In this document: piece by piece, positions 36,161 through 43,998 of the stretch
Position numbering within the stretch: the stretch's first letter is position 1
Layout of the letters: the number at the start of each line of letters is the position of its first letter
Assembly: GCA_903878805.1 (NCBI GenBank)
Contig: CAIRJF010000025.1
Span: 1-60,936 of the forward strand
DNA length: 60,936 bases
DNA from: an uncultured Verrucomicrobia subdivision 3 bacterium
Lineage (GTDB): Bacteria > Verrucomicrobiota > Verrucomicrobiia > Limisphaerales > UBA11358
Reading direction: 5' to 3'
Position numbers and translations under genes: made by a program
Notes under the pieces: generated by a model
What the model saw: only the letters and a program-made list of their open reading frames with translations
The model's database searches: none
What the model was told of the DNA's origin: nothing

Positions 36161-39100
36161 TCATGGCACGAACGGACGCGGTGCGGCGGATTGCGCCGTG
36201 ATGGTTGTCGTGACCGGCTGCAAACCGTCTGCCGCCGCCGTCAATTTGATTTCGCCCGCTTCTTTCGAGGCTTGCACGATGACTTGCGCGAGGCCGTTGA
36301 ACACGCTGCGCGACCAGTCGGATGCGACCGGCAGGCCGATGAGTTCCACGTTCACGTCAGGATTCAACCCGCCCGCGCCCGACTCGTTCAACACGCCCAC
36401 GGCGATAACATTGTCGCCCGCGTGCACGGCCTTCTTGATGTCGAAGGCCGGCTGCCCCGACCAGTCGGTGGATTCGCCGACGCGTTTGTTGTTCACAAAA
36501 ATCCAGCCGTGATCATCAATGCCGCCGAAACGGATTTGCACGCCGGGATTTTTCAAATCCTCCTCCGTGAGCGTGACGTGCGCGCGGAAAACCGCCGTCT
36601 CGCCTTCATGCAAAACCTGGTCGCCCGTGTCGCCGTCGGTCTTGGGCTTGATGACATTCCACGTCGAGTCGTCAAAGTTGGTGGTGTATTCGGGCGCAGC
36701 CGCACCTTTGGCAGGCACCGTGCCGAGCTGCCAACGCCAACCATTGACCGCAATCGCGCTCACCGGCGGCTGGCCGATGAACGTATCCGGCTCGTGGCAA
36801 CTAGGATCGCCGTTACCGACGCCAAGAATTTTCCCCGCGCCTTCGATGGTGAAATTAATTTTATTTCCTGCCACCGGCACGATGCGACCCTGCGCGTCGT
36901 TCACGGAAACGGTAATCACGCTCACATCTTCGCCGTCGGCGTTGATGGTTGCGCGATTGGGCGTGAGTTGAACGGCAGCCGCTTCGCCGGTCGTTTCCAC
37001 TTTTGTTTCAGCGATGGTTTTACCGGCGGCATCGAAGCCTTTCACACTCAGCGTGCCGGGCGCATATTTCACCGGCCACGTCAGGTGTGAATACGGTTTC
37101 ATTTCTTGCTTACCGAGCGATGTGCCATTCAAAAACAGTTCGACCGACTTGCAGTTGCTGAACGCATCCACGCGAATTTCCTGACCTTCCTTGCCCGCCC
37201 AATTCCAGTGCGGTAACAAATGCAACACCGTGTTCGTCGTCCACCACGCCTCGTAATACCAAGCGATATCCTTCCAAAAACCGCACGTGTCCAGAATGCC
37301 GAAATGCGAATTGACGCACGGCCACGAATACGGCGTCGGCTCACCGCGATAATCAAAACCCGTCCACACAAAGCCGCCGCTCAACCACGGCCGCACGGCG
37401 AAAACGCCATACCATTCCTCGGCGGTGTTCGCCCAACTTGGCGCGTTGACGTCGTAGGCACTGACGTAGCCGAGCGATTTGTCGTTCGCATAAATCCCGC
37501 GCGTGCTGACCGTGCTGCCCTGCTCGGTCCCAACGTTCGGTTGGTCAGGATGCTTGGCGTGATAACTATCAATGTTCTTGCCGTATTGGTCGGCGCGTTT
37601 GCCCACCTGATAATTCCAGCCGCGCACTTCGATGACACCGTTGATGCCGTCAAACGTGTCGCCCTGCGGCGCGGCGTATGTGACCGGACGCGTCGGGTCG
37701 AGTGACTTCACAAGCGCCTGCATCGTGCGCGCGACGTTGCCGCCCTGCGGCGTGGACTGAACGGAAAATTCTTCATTCGCGACCGACCAGATGCCGACGC
37801 TGGCGTGATTGCGGTCGCGACGAATCTGCTCTTCCCACTTCGCGAGATTTTGTTTATCGCTGCCGAGCAAACGACTTTCGTCCATGACAATCATGCCGAG
37901 ATGGTCGCACGCATCGAGGAGTTCCGGCGTGGGCGGATTGTGCGAGGTGCGATACGCGTTGCAGCCGAATTCCTTCAGCTTCGCGATGCGAAAATATTGC
38001 AGCGCATCCGGCAACGCCGCGCCGACGCCCGCCATGTCTTGATGATTGCAAGTGCCTTTCAATTCATACGGCTGGCCGTTCAGCAAAAATCCTTTGTCCT
38101 TGTCGAAGCCAACGGTGCGAATGCCGAACTCGGTTTCTTTGCGGTCAACAATTTGTCCGTCCACTTCGACTGTGGTGATGAGTTTGTAAAGTTTTGGATT
38201 TTCGGGCGACCACAAGATTGGTGAAGAAATTTCAAATAGAGCCATAGCCTCACCTTTTTCACTTAAAAGATGAACTGGGTTTAAGCCCGTCATTTTATTT
38301 TCAATTAGATTGGTTTCACCGCTCGGAGTCACGATTTCGTATTTCATCAAAGCATCTATTTGCCAACTTGGATAGGGTTGCATTTCGACCGCAATGTCAT
38401 TTATGACGTCTCGCTTTTGAACCAATGTGCGCGGAGTTTGCCATGACACATTTGGTGTTTCATTTAACAGTTCAGTTGTTACAAAAAGGCTAGCCAAGCC
38501 TTCCGGCCCATTTTTATTTTTGAAAAAGGTTTTGATATAAACCCCATCCGGCGCAATCGCCACCGGCGCGGTTTTGTCCAGCCAGACGTGGCGGTAAATG
38601 CCCGCGCCTTCGTAAAACCAGCCTTCAAATTTTGAAGCGTCCACTTTCACCGTCACCAGATTTTTGCCGCCAAACTTCACGATGTCCGTGACGTCTTCGC
38701 GGAATGGGTAGTAGCCGCCTTCGTGCCGTGTCACCAGCCAGCCGTTCACCCAAACCGTCGCGTCGCGGAACACGCCGTCGAACGTCAGCCAGATGCGCTT
38801 GCCAGAATCGGCTGCCGGCAAATCAAACGTCCGGCGATACCAGCCGATGCTGTTTTTCGGAAAGCCCGGCCCGACGGGTTTGAAACCGTGGCTCGTGTCC
38901 GCGCTGCGGTCGAACGGCAGTTCAATCGCCCAGTCGTGTGGCAGATCAATGGAGCGCCACGAGTTGTCATTGAACTTTTCCGATGCCGGTCCGCCGCTGG
39001 AACCGGCTTTGTCCAAGCGCAACGCGTTCGGCCAATCGTCGCCGAGATGAAATTTCCAGCCCGCATCGAGCGAGAGATGTTCGCGCGGTGAAACATTGTC

Positions 39101-39178
39101 GTCTGCGAAAGAATTGAAAGTGAACGCCGCTACCACGAGTGCGAGCAGCCGCACGGAAACCAGTTGGAGGAAATTCAT
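36161..39178 (-). CDS. Secreted beta-galactosidase-type glycoside hydrolase family 2
   Basis: 1005 residues. Signal peptide to about 26 (MNFLQLVSVRLLALVVAAFTF), then GH2 sugar-binding N-domain (SWRSIDLPHDWAIELPF, KRIWLTFDGVFRDATVWVNG), Ig-like domain, and a TIM barrel with the acid/base Glu in SVGIWSVANEEF and the nucleophile Glu in VGTEQGS. After it follow DUF4982- and Ig-type domains (GFDAAGKTIAETKVETT, TPNRATINADGEDVSVITV) and a second jelly-roll near the C-terminus (DDSTWNVIKPK, GGIDDHGWIFVNNK). Cleaves terminal beta-linked galactose or related sugars outside the cytoplasm. The ATG at 39178 is used; a TTG at 39184 is the alternative. It stands alone. Confidence 0.92.
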   Translation of the reverse strand: MNFLQLVSVRLLALVVAAFTFNSFADDNVSPREHLSLDAGWKFHLGDDWPNALRLDKAGSSGGPASEKFNDNSWRSIDLPHDWAIELPFDRSADTSHGFKPVGPGFPKNSIGWYRRTFDLPAADSGKRIWLTFDGVFRDATVWVNGWLVTRHEGGYYPFREDVTDIVKFGGKNLVTVKVDASKFEGWFYEGAGIYRHVWLDKTAPVAIAPDGVYIKTFFKNKNGPEGLASLFVTTELLNETPNVSWQTPRTLVQKRDVINDIAVEMQPYPSWQIDALMKYEIVTPSGETNLIENKMTGLNPVHLLSEKGEAMALFEISSPILWSPENPKLYKLITTVEVDGQIVDRKETEFGIRTVGFDKDKGFLLNGQPYELKGTCNHQDMAGVGAALPDALQYFRIAKLKEFGCNAYRTSHNPPTPELLDACDHLGMIVMDESRLLGSDKQNLAKWEEQIRRDRNHASVGIWSVANEEFSVQSTPQGGNVARTMQALVKSLDPTRPVTYAAPQGDTFDGINGVIEVRGWNYQVGKRADQYGKNIDSYHAKHPDQPNVGTEQGSTVSTRGIYANDKSLGYVSAYDVNAPSWANTAEEWYGVFAVRPWLSGGFVWTGFDYRGEPTPYSWPCVNSHFGILDTCGFWKDIAWYYEAWWTTNTVLHLLPHWNWAGKEGQEIRVDAFSNCKSVELFLNGTSLGKQEMKPYSHLTWPVKYAPGTLSVKGFDAAGKTIAETKVETTGEAAAVQLTPNRATINADGEDVSVITVSVNDAQGRIVPVAGNKINFTIEGAGKILGVGNGDPSCHEPDTFIGQPPVSAIAVNGWRWQLGTVPAKGAAAPEYTTNFDDSTWNVIKPKTDGDTGDQVLHEGETAVFRAHVTLTEEDLKNPGVQIRFGGIDDHGWIFVNNKRVGESTDWSGQPAFDIKKAVHAGDNVIAVGVLNESGAGGLNPDVNVELIGLPVASDWSRSVFNGLAQVIVQASKEAGEIKLTAAADGLQPVTTTITAQSAAPRPFVP

Positions 39179-39268
39179 CCGCAAAATCTGTGCGACTTCG
39201 CACCGCGAGGCAATTTTATTTCACAGCAAATTTTAATGACAAGACGGAGCGCGCGGATTGGACAGGAA

Positions 39269-40840
39269 TCACTTCCAATAATTCCAATCCACGTCGGGGA
39301 AAAGATTGTCGCGCGCCTCAACTTCGCGAAGCCATTTTTCATCCACCTTGCAAGCCGTCAATTGTTCGTGCAGCGCGATGAAGCGGAGGAGATGGTCTTT
39401 CACGCGGCGGCGCGCGTAGTCAGGACTCGTGCCCGCGCGCAAAATGAACGGCCAGTCGCTCGCCTGCGCCAGCAGCAATTCGCGCGCGGCCTGCTTGAGC
39501 GCGCGCGCTTTGAGGCCGGTGGCGTCGGGAAATTTATTAGCCAGCTCGGTCATGCGTTCCTGCGCGATTTGCAGATGCGGATAAATCCATTCATTCGTCT
39601 CATTGAGCCACACGCGCCAGTAACCTTCCTCGCCCCAGCTCGACGCGCCGGGCGTGGCGATTTGGTTGGTCGGGTGATAACGCAAATACTCGCCGGGCGT
39701 GAGCAAAGAAATTTCCTTCTGCTCGTGGCACAGTTTACGCGCGAGAAAATCCAGAAACTCCGGCCCTTCATACCACCAGTGGCCGAAAAGTTCCGCGTCA
39801 TACGGCGCAACAATAATCGGCGGACGGTCGAGCAGCGGCGCAACTTGCCGCGCCTGCGCGACGCGTTCGTCGAGGAAATGGCGGGCGTGTTCGCTCGCGG
39901 CGCAGAGCGCGTGATCGCGCTGATAAACCTGCTTCTCACCTTCACCGGTGATGCGAAAATATTTCATGCCAGTGAAGCCGCGATTGTCGGGCGACGGCAG
40001 ATGCGGACGGACGTAATCAAAATCCAAATCAAAACCGATGTCGCGGTAGAAATCGCGGTAACGCGGGTCGCCCGGATAACCTTCGTGTTTGCTCCAAACC
40101 TGCCGCGAAGAATCAAAATCGCGCCCGAAGGCGGCGACACCGTTGGGCGTAAAAATCGGCGCGAACGTGCCGTAGCGCGGGCGCGGTTTGGCGTGCAAAA
40201 TGCCGTGCGTATCGAGCGTGAACCAACGGATGTTCGCCTCCTGCAAAAAAATTTCCACGCCGCCGGCGTAGGCGCATTCCGGCAGCCAGATGCCGCGCGG
40301 ATCGCAGCCGAAGCAACTTCGATAATGGTCGCGCGCCGTCAGAATTTGCCCGCGAATGCTCGGCGGATGGCCGGACATGAGCGGCAGCAACCCGTGCGTG
40401 GCGGCGGTGGTAATGATTTCAATCTGGCCGTCGTCCTGAAATTTGCGGAAGGCGGAAATGAGGTCGCCGCCGTGACGCTGCCACGTTTCGCGCGCCATGC
40501 AAAACTTGTGATGATACATCCACGCGAGTTCGCGATAGGCGCGATCCCAGTGCGTGCGGTGGATTTCTTTTTCCGCCAAATCAATCAGCCCGTTGAGGTG
40601 CTTTGCGTAACGGTCGCGCAACAGCGGGTCGAGCAGCATCGCGCAGAGTGTGGGCGAAAGCGAAAGCGTGAAGCGCGCGGGCAATTGATCGCGCCGCCAG
40701 CCTTCGATAATCTGGATCAGCGGCAGGTAAGTTTCCGTGACGGCCTCGAAGAGCCAGCTTTCTTCCAAAAATTTTTCATGTTCGGGATGCCGCACGAACG
40801 GCAGGTGTGCGTGCAGGATGATGGAAAGGTAGCCGGGCAT
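39269..40840 (-). CDS. GH57 1,4-alpha-glucan branching enzyme-type protein
   Basis: 523 residues, cytoplasmic. N-terminal DUF1957/GH57 barrel: LSIILHAHLPFVRHPEHE, the catalytic glutamate in GIWLPECAYAGG and the aspartate in VAPYDAELFGHWW; conserved SWGEEGYWRVWL follows and the C-terminal helical domain ends the protein. Likely makes alpha-1,6 branches in glycogen. The neighbouring small membrane protein and the DUF4912 protein are co-oriented, an association typical of this class. Confidence 0.92.
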   Translation of the reverse strand: MPGYLSIILHAHLPFVRHPEHEKFLEESWLFEAVTETYLPLIQIIEGWRRDQLPARFTLSLSPTLCAMLLDPLLRDRYAKHLNGLIDLAEKEIHRTHWDRAYRELAWMYHHKFCMARETWQRHGGDLISAFRKFQDDGQIEIITTAATHGLLPLMSGHPPSIRGQILTARDHYRSCFGCDPRGIWLPECAYAGGVEIFLQEANIRWFTLDTHGILHAKPRPRYGTFAPIFTPNGVAAFGRDFDSSRQVWSKHEGYPGDPRYRDFYRDIGFDLDFDYVRPHLPSPDNRGFTGMKYFRITGEGEKQVYQRDHALCAASEHARHFLDERVAQARQVAPLLDRPPIIVAPYDAELFGHWWYEGPEFLDFLARKLCHEQKEISLLTPGEYLRYHPTNQIATPGASSWGEEGYWRVWLNETNEWIYPHLQIAQERMTELANKFPDATGLKARALKQAARELLLAQASDWPFILRAGTSPDYARRRVKDHLLRFIALHEQLTACKVDEKWLREVEARDNLFPDVDWNYWK

Positions 40841-40852
40841 ATCCCAGAAATT

Positions 40853-41083
40853 TTACAGGTCGAGCTTGTCCGAAATCCATTCCGCGAGCGAGCGGGATTT
40901 TACCAGCACGACGACGCCGGCGAGAAATGGCAGGGACTTCATGACGCACGGAATAATTTCCACCGGCAGATTTTTGTGATGGTTCACGGCCACATACAAA
41001 GAAAGTTCCGCCAGCGCCCAGCCCAGCAGCGCGACGCCAACGATTCGAACGAGCATCAAGGCTCCGCGTTCGGGCGTGTCCAT
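40853..41083 (-). CDS. Small two-helix membrane protein
   Basis: 76 residues with two hydrophobic segments (MLVRIVGVALLGWALAELSL and IIPCVMKSLPFLAGVVVLVK) and a charged tail. 12 bp before it on the operon lies the DUF4912 gene end, and GH57 starts 12 bp after its stop, so it belongs to that unit. Function unknown. Confidence 0.6.
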   Translation of the reverse strand: MDTPERGALMLVRIVGVALLGWALAELSLYVAVNHHKNLPVEIIPCVMKSLPFLAGVVVLVKSRSLAEWISDKLDL

Positions 41084-41088
41084 GGGAA

Positions 41089-42546
41089 TCAGAGGTTGTC
41101 GGGCAGCGGCGGCTTGAGCGAAGGGTCTTGCGGCGTCGCGCCGACTTCGCCGAGGTATTGCGTCTCGCGCACAAATTTCAATTCTGCCGCGCGTCCGTCC
41201 GTGCCGTCGGCGGAAACGGCGACGGCAGGCAGATCATATTTTCCGTCCGGCAGCGCGAAACGGAAACTGAACGTGCCGTCGGAGCGCAATTTGATTTCAT
41301 GCCCGCCAAGCGTGACTTTCGCATCGGGTTCGGTCGCGCCGTAAATAATTAATTCCGCATTTACGTTGAACCAAAAGCCTTTTGCCTTGGCCGCGCCCGC
41401 GCCGCCGAACGGACTGGTCGGGCTGGAGGCCAGTCCGGGGCTGGAAATGCCGAAGGCGGTGACGGGCGAGGACGCGCCGCCCTCGTGCGCGAGACGGCGG
41501 CGGATGAGTTCGGTGATTTCGAGCGAGCCCATCCACACGCGGCGGGTCTCGTCAATGCTGATGATTTTGGCGAGCGCCTTTTCCTGTTCCGGCGTCCAGT
41601 GCCGCGCCGGGCCGGGCGCGGTGGCGGGCGCGGTGGCGGGCGAATGAATCGAATGCGCGAAGCGCGGCAAATCGGGATGGCCGGCGCGGCGCAATTCCTC
41701 GATGGCCTGCGCGAGCGGCACGTTGTCGCGCACGGCGTCCTCGATAATCTGCATCAGGCGCGCGAAGGGAAATTCAAACGGAATCGTGGCGAACTCCGCC
41801 GCGTCTTCTTTCGCGGCGGCGTCCGGCGGCGTGACCGTGCCGCTGGAGACGGCGACGCGCATCCATTTGCCGAGCACGGAATAGTAGCCGAGTTCCGCCG
41901 CGTAGGAATTGCCGGCGCGCTCGACGTGTGCGAACCAGTGGCGCGATTCGGGATGGACGTGGATTTCGTAGGCGGGATGGCCTTCAATTTTGCCGGCGAA
42001 AATGCGGAGGATGAGATGGCCGTCGGTGGATTCGTTGTTGAAACCGTGCTGCTGCTCGCGCGTCAAGTCCCAGTGCGCGTAAAGCCAGTGTGGATCGCGC
42101 GCGGTCAGAAATAATTTTTTCGTGCCGTAACTTTCGGGCAGTTCGCCGCAGGAAAAATTCTGCGCGGGCGGCGTGGCGCCGAGGGAAAATTTTTCACCGG
42201 GACCGCTGATATTTGCAGCGGCTGGTTCGTCACCTTCGAGCAAAATCGGCGGCACATCGAGCAGCTCCTCTTTTTTGCTGCGGGTATAACTGCGGCGGAC
42301 GACCGTGGGCGCTTCCACTTCCACTTTCGCGGCGGCGGTTTTTTTGGCGCGCTTGGACTTGAGCATTTCTTTCACCGAGTCCACGGCGGCGTCCAGCAGC
42401 GGTTTGCGCGGCGCGCGCTTGGGTTTGTCAGTAGCCGGGCTTTTGGCGGACGCGCTGGCAGCGGGTGCATCAGTTTTGGTGGTGCGGCTCGTTTTGGCGG
42501 AGGTCTTTTTTTGGGGTTCCGGCATGGACGCTGGGGTTTTTTTCAT
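41089..42546 (-). CDS. DUF4912-domain protein, glycogen-gene associated
   Basis: 485 residues. Lys/Ala/Pro-rich disordered N-terminus (~120 residues), then a DUF4912 core (LPESYGTKKLFLTARDPHWL, YAHWDLTREQQ; HPAYEIHVHPESRHWFAHVE and GWYSVLGKW-like AELGYYSVLGKWMRVA), and a C-terminal Ig-like stretch with INYGA/NAELIIYGATEPDAKVTL and FSFRFALPDGKYDLPAVAVS. DUF4912 proteins regularly sit beside GH57 branching enzymes, but their role is not known. ATG at 42546 (MKKTPASMPEP) is chosen; an ORF to 42705 extends further. Divergent from the response regulator. Confidence 0.85.
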   Translation of the reverse strand: MKKTPASMPEPQKKTSAKTSRTTKTDAPAASASAKSPATDKPKRAPRKPLLDAAVDSVKEMLKSKRAKKTAAAKVEVEAPTVVRRSYTRSKKEELLDVPPILLEGDEPAAANISGPGEKFSLGATPPAQNFSCGELPESYGTKKLFLTARDPHWLYAHWDLTREQQHGFNNESTDGHLILRIFAGKIEGHPAYEIHVHPESRHWFAHVERAGNSYAAELGYYSVLGKWMRVAVSSGTVTPPDAAAKEDAAEFATIPFEFPFARLMQIIEDAVRDNVPLAQAIEELRRAGHPDLPRFAHSIHSPATAPATAPGPARHWTPEQEKALAKIISIDETRRVWMGSLEITELIRRRLAHEGGASSPVTAFGISSPGLASSPTSPFGGAGAAKAKGFWFNVNAELIIYGATEPDAKVTLGGHEIKLRSDGTFSFRFALPDGKYDLPAVAVSADGTDGRAAELKFVRETQYLGEVGATPQDPSLKPPLPDNL

Positions 42547-42703
42547 GTCAGCAATTCCTCGTTTGGCGACAAATGCGTTGCCGGAACGAGAGAGTAGGCT
42601 GATGGCAGACACGACGCAACGATTTTTTGTTTTGCTCACCGGCAAAATCTTGGCGCTTGCGGACGCCGCTGACCGGGTGGTAACTTTGAATAGGATTTTT
42701 GCC

Positions 42704-43093
42704 ATGCCTTTCTTTCAAAGCAAGCCAGCGTCCGCCGCCCCCACAATCTTCGTTGTGGACGACGAAGTTCTGCTGCTTGAACTGGCGGAGACCATCCTTT
42801 CGCCGCTCGGCTGCAAAGTCGTCACCTTCACCGATCCGGAACTGGCGCTCAAGGCTTTTCCCGCCGCCGCCCCCGCCGTCGTTCTGACTGACTACGCGAT
42901 GGGACGGATGAGCGGGATGGATTTGATCCGTGAGTGCCGCCGGCTCAACCCAAAGCAAAAAACCGTCCTGATCAGCGGCACGGTGGACGGCGAAGTTTTT
43001 GCCGACGCGCCGGTGAAGCCGGATTTTTTCATCGCCAAGCCCTACGACGTAAACAAGCTCGTGGAGATGGTGCGCAAAATGATTAAGGCTTGA
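42704..43093 (+). CDS. CheY-like response regulator, single receiver domain
   Basis: 129 residues. A lone receiver domain: acidic pair in IFVVDDEVLLLELAETIL, phospho-acceptor Asp in VVLTDYAMGRMSGMDL, Thr/Ser in VLISGTVDG and Lys in FFIAKPYDVNKL. No output domain, so it probably acts by protein contact. RBS-like AGGAT lies 10 bp before ATG 42704. No histidine kinase gene is nearby. Confidence 0.9.
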   Translation: MPFFQSKPASAAPTIFVVDDEVLLLELAETILSPLGCKVVTFTDPELALKAFPAAAPAVVLTDYAMGRMSGMDLIRECRRLNPKQKTVLISGTVDGEVFADAPVKPDFFIAKPYDVNKLVEMVRKMIKA

Positions 43094-43163
43094 GCAGACG
43101 GTAAATTTCCTTTCCAACTTGCCGCGCCGCTGGCAAGTTTTTGCCGGTTAAATTTTAAAAAAT

Positions 43164-43901
43164 ATGAAAAAGAAAATCATCATCGGGCTCGGCCTCGCGT
43201 TCGTTGCCGTCATTGTCATCGGCGTCCTCGTCGTCGGGTTTTTCCTCGGCAACATCGTCAAGCTCGGCATGGAAACCGTCGGTCCCAAAGTCACGCAGAC
43301 CTCGCTCACGGTCAGTTCCGTGCACGTCGGCATCCTCACCGGCTCCGGCGGCGTGAACGACCTCGTGCTCGGCAACCCGGACGGCTACAAATCGCCCTGC
43401 GCCATCAGCGTCGGCAAAGCCTACGTCAGCGTTGCACCGTTCTCCGTGCTGTCAGACAAAATCATCATCAAATCCGTCGAGGTGCGCTCGCCGGACATCA
43501 CCTTTGAGGGAAATCCCTTCGGCGCGAACAACCTCAAAAAAATCATGGACAATGTGAACGCCTTCACCGGCGGGGCTGGCACGAATGCGCCTGCCGCCAG
43601 CGCCTCCGCGCAACCGGGCGCGCAGAAGCCCGCGAAAAAACTCGAGGTGGATGACTTCCTGATCACCGGCGCGCAGGTGCATTTCAACGGCGCGACGCTG
43701 CCGTTGCCGGACATTCACTTCACCAACCTCGGCACCGGTCCGGACGGCATCACGGCGGGCGACCTCGTGAAAAAAGTTCTGGGCGAAATCACCACCGCCA
43801 CCGGCAAGGCCGTCGTTGCCGAAGCCGGCAATGCGGGCAAAGCCATCGGCGGCGAAGCCAGCAAGCTCGGCAAAAGCCTCGGCGGCCTGTTCGGAAAATA
43901 A
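43164..43901 (+). CDS. AsmA-like membrane-anchored protein
   Basis: 245 residues. N-terminal membrane helix (IIIGLGLAFVAVIVIGVLVV), then a beta-rich region of AsmA/DUF748 style (VTQTSLTVSSVHVGILTGSG, GYKSPCAISVGKAYVSVAPF, DKIIIKSVEVRSPDITFEGN), a Pro/Ala linker, LTGAQVHFNGATLPLPDIHF-like repeat, and a Gly/Ala/Lys-rich tail (EAGNAGKAIGGEASKLGKSL). It has the look of the short AsmA-type proteins of Verrucomicrobia and Planctomycetes; role unknown. A terminator follows. Confidence 0.7.
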   Translation: MKKKIIIGLGLAFVAVIVIGVLVVGFFLGNIVKLGMETVGPKVTQTSLTVSSVHVGILTGSGGVNDLVLGNPDGYKSPCAISVGKAYVSVAPFSVLSDKIIIKSVEVRSPDITFEGNPFGANNLKKIMDNVNAFTGGAGTNAPAASASAQPGAQKPAKKLEVDDFLITGAQVHFNGATLPLPDIHFTNLGTGPDGITAGDLVKKVLGEITTATGKAVVAEAGNAGKAIGGEASKLGKSLGGLFGK

Positions 43902-43920
43902 TTTAAGCTAAAACATTTTC

Positions 43921-43966
43921 CCGCCGCGCTGTGCGATTTCTGTTGCCAGCGCGGCGGTTTGCTTTT
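43921..43966 (+). terminator. Rho-independent terminator after the AsmA-like gene
   Basis: Perfect 11-bp stem CCGCCGCGCTG/CAGCGCGGCGG (43921-43931 with 43947-43957) followed by TTTGCTTTT. Confidence 0.85.
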
Positions 43967-43998
43967 AGTGTCGAACCAACCAGCCCGACGAAAATTTT

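Noticed and set aside
39164-41344. 726-codon open frame on the plus strand opposite GH57 and neighbours
   Set aside because: Antisense to three genes including a full GH57 enzyme; composition (Arg/Ala/Phe/Val) is typical of a shadow frame.
42547-42703. Upstream extensions of the divergent DUF4912 and response regulator genes
   Set aside because: Both long frames overlap each other head to head; the internal starts at 42546 and 42704 give family-like N-termini and leave a normal intergenic space.
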